From contig JHWU01000007.1 in assembly GCA_000622025.1 (NCBI GenBank), positions 207,049 to 271,048 on the forward strand: 64,000 nucleotides of DNA, read 5' to 3'. Under the pieces are notes generated by a model. The model did no database searches, was not told the origin of the DNA, and was given only the letters and a program-made list of their open reading frames with translations. This stretch comes from Lachnospiraceae bacterium AD3010 (lineage in GTDB: Bacteria; Bacillota; Clostridia; Lachnospirales; Lachnospiraceae). Both the position numbers and the translations under genes were made by a program. Shown piece after piece: positions 59,074-64,000 of this stretch. Numbering within the stretch: position 1 is the stretch's first letter; each line of letters begins with the position of its first letter.

Positions 59074-60201
59074 TTACTCAATACTGTTCCGGGATAGCCC
59101 GGAGTAATCCTGCTTCTTTGTGGGAATGATTACAGTCCTTCCTCCCACGATCTTCCCTGTTCCGTAAAGATTCGGATCCGATGTATCTATCTCTTTATAC
59201 GGAGCCCTTATTCCCCAGGGAGTATTAAACACAACCTCTCCACCGTCACTAACCTGTCCCTCTGCTTCCTCCGCACTGTCACCCGAGACAGACTTTTTCT
59301 TTCCGCCTTCCTTCTTGTCAGCGCCTGTAAGCTTTTTATACTTTCTCTCAGCCTCTTCGAGACTTATGGTATTGTCGCTTAAGGTCTCTGTACCCTCAAA
59401 GGCACTGTCTGCTATGAAGCCTATACTTCCCTCTGTGGCAATGTACTTCAGATTCTTACAGTCCCTGAATGCATATTCCTCAATAGAATTGACGGAATTT
59501 GGAAGATATACAAATTCCATACCGTTAGCATTCGTAAAGGCAAAGGGTGTGATTGAGGAAACATTATTTGAAACCCGTACCCTTTTCAGGTTCTCCGCTC
59601 CCCAGAATGCATAAGGTGCAATGCTTCTTACAGAAAAGGGCATTACGTATATATCGCCCTGCCGCCCGGGAGCCATTTCGATAAGCCTGGTAGAGTCCCT
59701 GTTATACAGCACATTGTCATTTAAGAAAAAGTTTCTGTTTGTGCCCGCGATACTTATATTATCAAGAGACCCGTCTCCCGCAAAAACTCCGTTTCCAAAA
59801 TTTTTCAGTGTCTCCGGTAGCTGTACACGGCTTAATCCCGTACACATCGCAAAGGCGCTGTCCCCTATGGACTCCGTTCCGTACTGAAGATAGATTTCCT
59901 TAAGGTTCTCACAACCGTAAAAGGCCTTTGATCCTATGACCTTCACACTACCGGGAATAACTATGCCTTCAAGACTTTTATCCCCTGAAAAAGCCTCGTT
60001 ACCTATCGCTTTGACGTTTGTGGGGATACTGACCCTTTTTGCACCGTCCTTTATATTATATCGGACCAAACAGCCGTTTCCGTTAATCTCCATAGAGCTT
60101 GCAGCCATAGAGGCTTCAGGCCTTATGAAAAGAAGACTTAAACCAAGCACTGCTATGATGCCGGCGATGATCGGCTTCCTGTTCTTATGCTTTTGCGGCA
60201 T
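59074..60201 (-). CDS. Secreted BspA-like LRR protein
   Basis: A 375-residue protein with a signal peptide (IIAGIIAVLGLSLLFIRPEA) and about nine LRR_5 repeats from residue 35 to 275 (GNEAFSGDKSLEGIVIPGSV, KVIGSKAFYGCENLKEI). A low-complexity Lys/Glu/Ser segment follows, then a short tail (GKIVGGRTVIIPTKKQD). BspA-type repeats bind host or fibre surfaces. Its start overlaps the end of the larger LRR gene by 17 bases. Confidence 0.88.
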   Translation of the reverse strand: MPQKHKNRKPIIAGIIAVLGLSLLFIRPEASMAASSMEINGNGCLVRYNIKDGAKRVSIPTNVKAIGNEAFSGDKSLEGIVIPGSVKVIGSKAFYGCENLKEIYLQYGTESIGDSAFAMCTGLSRVQLPETLKNFGNGVFAGDGSLDNISIAGTNRNFFLNDNVLYNRDSTRLIEMAPGRQGDIYVMPFSVRSIAPYAFWGAENLKRVRVSNNVSSITPFAFTNANGMEFVYLPNSVNSIEEYAFRDCKNLKYIATEGSIGFIADSAFEGTETLSDNTISLEEAERKYKKLTGADKKEGGKKKSVSGDSAEEAEGQVSDGGEVVFNTPWGIRAPYKEIDTSDPNLYGTGKIVGGRTVIIPTKKQDYSGLSRNSIE

Positions 60202-63200
60202 TAGGCTTCGGATCCTTCTTTAAGAATAAGAATATGGACAATGCAGCAAGACCTATGGCCAGCACCCACTTAGGACTTATTGGATCTCCGGTCTTCGGGG
60301 TATTATCAAGATCCCCTGCCGAAAGATTATTGGTGTCCACATAGAAGCCGTAGGTTGAGAAGTGGGTCGCCGTAAAGGTCGCACAGGGAGCCCCGTCTAT
60401 CATAGAATACCTTGTAGACAGATTTTCCAGCTCTCCGCTGTGGTCAACTGCCGCAACCTTATTGTTTCCGCCGTATAGCGCAAGCTCCTCAGGGATAGGT
60501 ATGGTAAGTGTGACCGCTATTCCCTGGGGATCCTCTATCTTATTCTCTCCGGTGGAATCATAGAGGCTTATATCCATTGCAAAATCCCTGTATCCGGAGA
60601 CCTGATCCCCATACTTATCTATGAGGGCCTTTGAAAACTCCTCGTCAGCTTCGTCGGTCTTTGTGATCTTTATCACATAATTATCCGTAGTTCCCTCGAT
60701 CGAACCGCTTGCATCCCCGAGACCGGTATCACCTGTATCCACAGGAATTGAATGTCCTGTTGTTCCTCCGGCATTATTTTCGTTACCCTGGGCTTCATTG
60801 GCACTTTCCGATGAGCTGCTGGAAGTAGTTGAGCTTGAGCTTGTGGTACTGGAGCTTGAACTGCTGGAGCTTGAACTGCTGCTGGAGCTCTTACTGGAGC
60901 TCTTGCTTCCGGAGCTTGAAGATGTTGTCTTCAGGATAGAGAATTTTCCGGAATTATAGCCAAAGTAATTCCCGATTCCTTCAACGTAAGCTGCAGCAGT
61001 CTTCTTTCCCTTCTTAACATTATTTTCATAACGGATAAATACCCAGTCTGTTCCTTCGACCAGCTCAGCATCCCTGTCATAATCAAATACGTGTATCGCC
61101 GGGCTCACAAGCTGTCCGGTATACGCTGCGTTCTCAACCTCTACCGCACACTCTGCTATGTTTCTTCTGATAGCATAGTTGGTTGAAACCGTTCTTGCAT
61201 TATAATCTCCAAGACCGGTGACTATAGCCTTTGCAGTACCCGGATAGTAATTATCCTCATATCTTACGTAATAATCATAGTTTTCCTTCAGGATCTGTCG
61301 TGTATCTGTCTTATCCCTGACAGTCAGATCCGGCTCTATAGTGGAAGCGGTAAATTCAAACTCATTAGGATACAGCTTATCCACTATAAGATCCTTAGGT
61401 CCGAGCGGAGTATCTCCGCCTCCGCCGCCTCCGCCTTCTGTCTTAATGGGATAATCCGCAGATAAAGATGAGGACGATGAGAAATCACCTGCACCATATA
61501 TGGTAAAGGTATGCTTCTTTGCTGCAGCAGCGTCTGCATCTACTGTAAAACTTAGTGAACTGTCACTGTAATCATAATCAACTCCTGGAGTCAGCTTTAT
61601 TGATGCATCATCTTTCTTTACCACATCAAAATGAGTTCCTGGTTCAAGCCGAAGCGGATAAGATCCCTGTGATACTGTATATACTGCAGGAGCAGGCGGA
61701 TAATAGATCTCAATCATATAATCCTTGGAAATATCCTCCTTTGAGGGATCATCTCCTCCACCCCAAATAAGACCATCACTGCTATTTCGATCAGCCAGTT
61801 TGTGTGATTCATCATTTTCGTCATCAGTACCAAAGAAATAATATTCTCTCTTACCCTGACTTTCATCCTTAAACGGAAGATTCTTATACTGAATATCCTT
61901 ATTGTCTGTATGTATATATACCCGCGCCTGTGCACTTTCCAATGCCTGCGGATCGCAGGTAAATGCCCGTCCTTCAACAGTCTCAATATTTGATCCGAGT
62001 TTTACATCCTTAAGACTGATGCAATTTCCAAAACAGCTCTCAGGAATCAAAGTTAAAGATCTGGATTTAGACACATCAATTGATTCCAGATAAGGGTTAT
62101 TGAAAAAAGCATATGGTGCTATCTCAGTTATTCCTTCTCCTGTAGTATAACTGGCTATCTTATTATTTCCCTCCAAAACCTCATATATTCTGGAAAAACT
62201 ATTATTATTGGAATCCGGTCCTGTTATAACTCCATTTTCATCACAGCTGAAGATACTCCCATCTGCAAAAGTAACAGTCCCCAAACTGCTACAGCCCTTA
62301 AAAGGAAGTCCCTCATTATTCCCTGTCCCGAATTTTTCAAGACTCGCGGGAAGCTGGACATTTTCTAAAGAAACATTTCCGATAAACTGATTATCTTTTA
62401 TTTCAAGCAGACCCTCCTCTATTATCAAAGTTTTTAAATCTGCATTATTAGAGAGCAAGTCACTTGGAACACTGATCTTCTGAATTCCCTTAGGAATAGT
62501 CAGCTCTGAATTCTTATCTGGGGAATAGTCAACAAGTGTTATATACCCATCTTTATTTTTTACGGTTAATGAGTACTTTACCTTTCCACGATCAATGTTA
62601 TCAAATTCCAGATAAACTTCATCTACATCACCCACGCCTGATGTCAAATACATCGGAGTATCCATAATCCTGTTGAATAGTTCGTTGTCGGAAGTAATGT
62701 ACCCTGTTACTCTAAGATCAGGCAGGTCATTTGCAAAAATCTTCTCTCCAACTTCCTCAATATCAGGAGCTCTTGCAACCAAATTGGCCAGATTTACACA
62801 GTTTATAAAAGCTCCTTCTCCGATATACTTACAGGATTCCGGGAGTTCAATGGTCGTATATGCAGGATATTTGCCACCAATCTTCTTTATTGCGCCACCA
62901 TCAATTCCCGTTACCCCATCCGGCAAAACCAACTTGGTTTTATCTTTCGTTTTAGTAAAATCAACCTCAATAACATGGCCTGTTTTTGGATCGATCGTTA
63001 TTCCCTTCGTATCTGAGCTGCTGCCTCCTCCATCCAGACGGTTGAAATGTGTGTTGGAGTATTTCTTGTAATATGAATAAATACTGGACTCAACAGTATT
63101 ATAAGTAGAAAACGCAAATATCTGCAGATCATCAGATGGTGTAAACGCACTCTTTGGAATACTAATGTCACTTCCAGATGTAGGTTCACTGAATGCATAA

Positions 63201-64000
63201 CTGTACTGGTCAGATTCAGGGAAAGAAGCAGGGGTTGTCGATGAATCCCTATTTCCAACTATCAATATACTAAGCCCCTTTGCGGAGGAAAAACAGCTCT
63301 CAGGAACTTCAGGAACCGAGAAAGGAATCACCACGGTTTTCAGCCCTACGCAGTTATAAAATGCATTTGATCCTATTGCTTTAATATCACTACTCCCAGT
63401 GCAGGTGGACGGAAGTATTGCGCTATCCATTAAAACATCGTCTTCAAAGAGACTATCTGCAATGTATGATATCTTTGTATTCTCAAATCCATCTACATTC
63501 TGAAGATTTTTACACTCCGCAAATGCATATTTCCCTATCTTTTCAATTGTTGGTTTAAGCGTAATCTTTTTTATTCCATTACAGTTATAAAATGCATTTT
63601 CTCCAATACTTTTGAGTTTGTCAGGTAGAACAATCTTTCCAGTAGAACCTAAATTGGTGCAATCCTTGAATGCTCCGTTATAGATGTCCGTGATCGTATC
63701 AGTAGCAAATGTTACACTGGAAATGCCGGAATTCTGAAAAGCATAGGCAGGAACATATGTTAATTTGTCTGATGCAAATGTGACAGACGACAGGGCTGGC
63801 GTCTCATTAAAGCAGTATTCACCCAGATAATCCAGATCAGAAGGGATAAAAATATCAGTTACCAGATTTACACAGCCTGAAAAAGCTTCCTTCCCAATTG
63901 AAGTGACAGATCCGGGAATTTCAATAGATTGTAATCCTGTATCATCCTTAAATGCCCCATCGGCGATTGTTCTTAAATTTTTCCCCTCTATTTGTACATT
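60185..64000 (-). CDS. Giant LRR surface protein with Ser-rich stalk and sortase-type tail, 5' end outside window
   Basis: The frame is open from 60185 to the right edge, at least 1271 residues, with no start visible; an internal Met at 63430 is not the start, since LRR repeats continue without a stop beyond it. Most of the protein is LRR_5 repeats (SIGENAFYNCNGIKKITL, IGKYAFAECKNLQNV). A Gly stretch and beta domains with YPIKTEGGGG and NYDYYVRYEDNYYPGTAKAI follow, then a long Ser/Thr/Lys linker, a further domain, and the C-terminal signal: PKTGD, a hydrophobic helix (WVLAIGLAALSIFLFL) and a positive tail. The motif fits sortase anchoring to the cell wall. It is the first visible gene of the LRR-LRR-LRR-MATE run. 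Confidence 0.88.
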   Translation of the reverse strand, partial: NVQIEGKNLRTIADGAFKDDTGLQSIEIPGSVTSIGKEAFSGCVNLVTDIFIPSDLDYLGEYCFNETPALSSVTFASDKLTYVPAYAFQNSGISSVTFATDTITDIYNGAFKDCTNLGSTGKIVLPDKLKSIGENAFYNCNGIKKITLKPTIEKIGKYAFAECKNLQNVDGFENTKISYIADSLFEDDVLMDSAILPSTCTGSSDIKAIGSNAFYNCVGLKTVVIPFSVPEVPESCFSSAKGLSILIVGNRDSSTTPASFPESDQYSYAFSEPTSGSDISIPKSAFTPSDDLQIFAFSTYNTVESSIYSYYKKYSNTHFNRLDGGGSSSDTKGITIDPKTGHVIEVDFTKTKDKTKLVLPDGVTGIDGGAIKKIGGKYPAYTTIELPESCKYIGEGAFINCVNLANLVARAPDIEEVGEKIFANDLPDLRVTGYITSDNELFNRIMDTPMYLTSGVGDVDEVYLEFDNIDRGKVKYSLTVKNKDGYITLVDYSPDKNSELTIPKGIQKISVPSDLLSNNADLKTLIIEEGLLEIKDNQFIGNVSLENVQLPASLEKFGTGNNEGLPFKGCSSLGTVTFADGSIFSCDENGVITGPDSNNNSFSRIYEVLEGNNKIASYTTGEGITEIAPYAFFNNPYLESIDVSKSRSLTLIPESCFGNCISLKDVKLGSNIETVEGRAFTCDPQALESAQARVYIHTDNKDIQYKNLPFKDESQGKREYYFFGTDDENDESHKLADRNSSDGLIWGGGDDPSKEDISKDYMIEIYYPPAPAVYTVSQGSYPLRLEPGTHFDVVKKDDASIKLTPGVDYDYSDSSLSFTVDADAAAAKKHTFTIYGAGDFSSSSSLSADYPIKTEGGGGGGGDTPLGPKDLIVDKLYPNEFEFTASTIEPDLTVRDKTDTRQILKENYDYYVRYEDNYYPGTAKAIVTGLGDYNARTVSTNYAIRRNIAECAVEVENAAYTGQLVSPAIHVFDYDRDAELVEGTDWVFIRYENNVKKGKKTAAAYVEGIGNYFGYNSGKFSILKTTSSSSGSKSSSKSSSSSSSSSSSSSSTTSSSSTTSSSSSESANEAQGNENNAGGTTGHSIPVDTGDTGLGDASGSIEGTTDNYVIKITKTDEADEEFSKALIDKYGDQVSGYRDFAMDISLYDSTGENKIEDPQGIAVTLTIPIPEELALYGGNNKVAAVDHSGELENLSTRYSMIDGAPCATFTATHFSTYGFYVDTNNLSAGDLDNTPKTGDPISPKWVLAIGLAALSIFLFLKKDPKPNAAKA

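Noticed and set aside
60185-63430. Start of the large LRR protein at the Met at 63430
   Set aside because: LRR repeats continue in the same frame without a stop up to the window edge, so this Met is internal.

Overview
The window looks like chromosomal DNA of an anaerobic, low-to-mid-GC Firmicute, most likely a Lachnospiraceae-type clostridium. The evidence is a complete Rnf ion-motive complex, a sodium-pump decarboxylase set, a eukaryote-like (type II) isocitrate dehydrogenase, BspA-like leucine-rich repeat surface proteins with a sortase-type tail, the cmk-ispH-rpsA order, a Rex redox repressor, and Shine-Dalgarno and -10/-35 sites of Firmicute type. No rRNA, tRNA, phage, IS element or CRISPR array was seen. 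Most genes lie on the minus strand in long, tightly packed operons.

Layout. 1-8229: a ferredoxin-type DUF362 protein (cut by the window edge), a small membrane protein, citrate synthase, a CheY/CheX-like pair, a STAS/anti-sigma kinase pair behind threonine synthase, a SleB-like hydrolase, and an AP2-like/HNH-like DNA-binding protein. 8247-10617: nagA-nagB behind a 340-nt leader of unknown content. 10618-12588: a GH25-like membrane protein with an altered active site and a two-receiver regulator. 12699-24301: the rnfCDGEAB-apbE operon, which runs on into a clostripain-like lipoprotein and a Cache/MscS channel. 24378-29021: a YprB-like exonuclease, cheR, and rpsA-ispH-cmk. 29268-33721: tetR-rpiR-flavoprotein-tyrosine phosphatase operon. 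33898-39441: a five-gene biotin-dependent carboxyltransferase/Na+ pump cluster interrupted by an array of covarying hairpins. 39617-43446: scpAB with a phosphoesterase, two unknown genes and a thioredoxin-like protein. 43602-49496: yebC, a CBS/CorC protein, alr, nnrED, a coiled-coil protein and rex. 49738-54730: ABC-F, icd and a MATE exporter. 54734-64000: three consecutive LRR surface proteins, the first running off the right edge.

How the parts may fit. Citrate synthase and NADP-isocitrate dehydrogenase suggest an oxidative half-TCA branch to 2-oxoglutarate. Rnf would couple ferredoxin and NAD+ to a Na+ or H+ gradient, with ApbE flavinylating RnfG and RnfD. The biotin carrier, beta subunit and two different carboxyltransferases could couple decarboxylation or transcarboxylation to Na+ export. 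Rex could link several of these to the NADH/NAD+ ratio.

Non-coding DNA is rich in dispersed palindromic repeats around a core GTCATTCTGAGCGAAGCGA, some carrying an inserted three-hairpin cassette, some tandemly amplified, and some lying on the 3' ends of genes. The most unusual signals are the covarying hairpin array at 35352-35631, the two-carboxyltransferase Na+ pump cluster, the long Cys-bearing tail of RnfE, the extended Rnf operon, and two possible leaderless transcripts.
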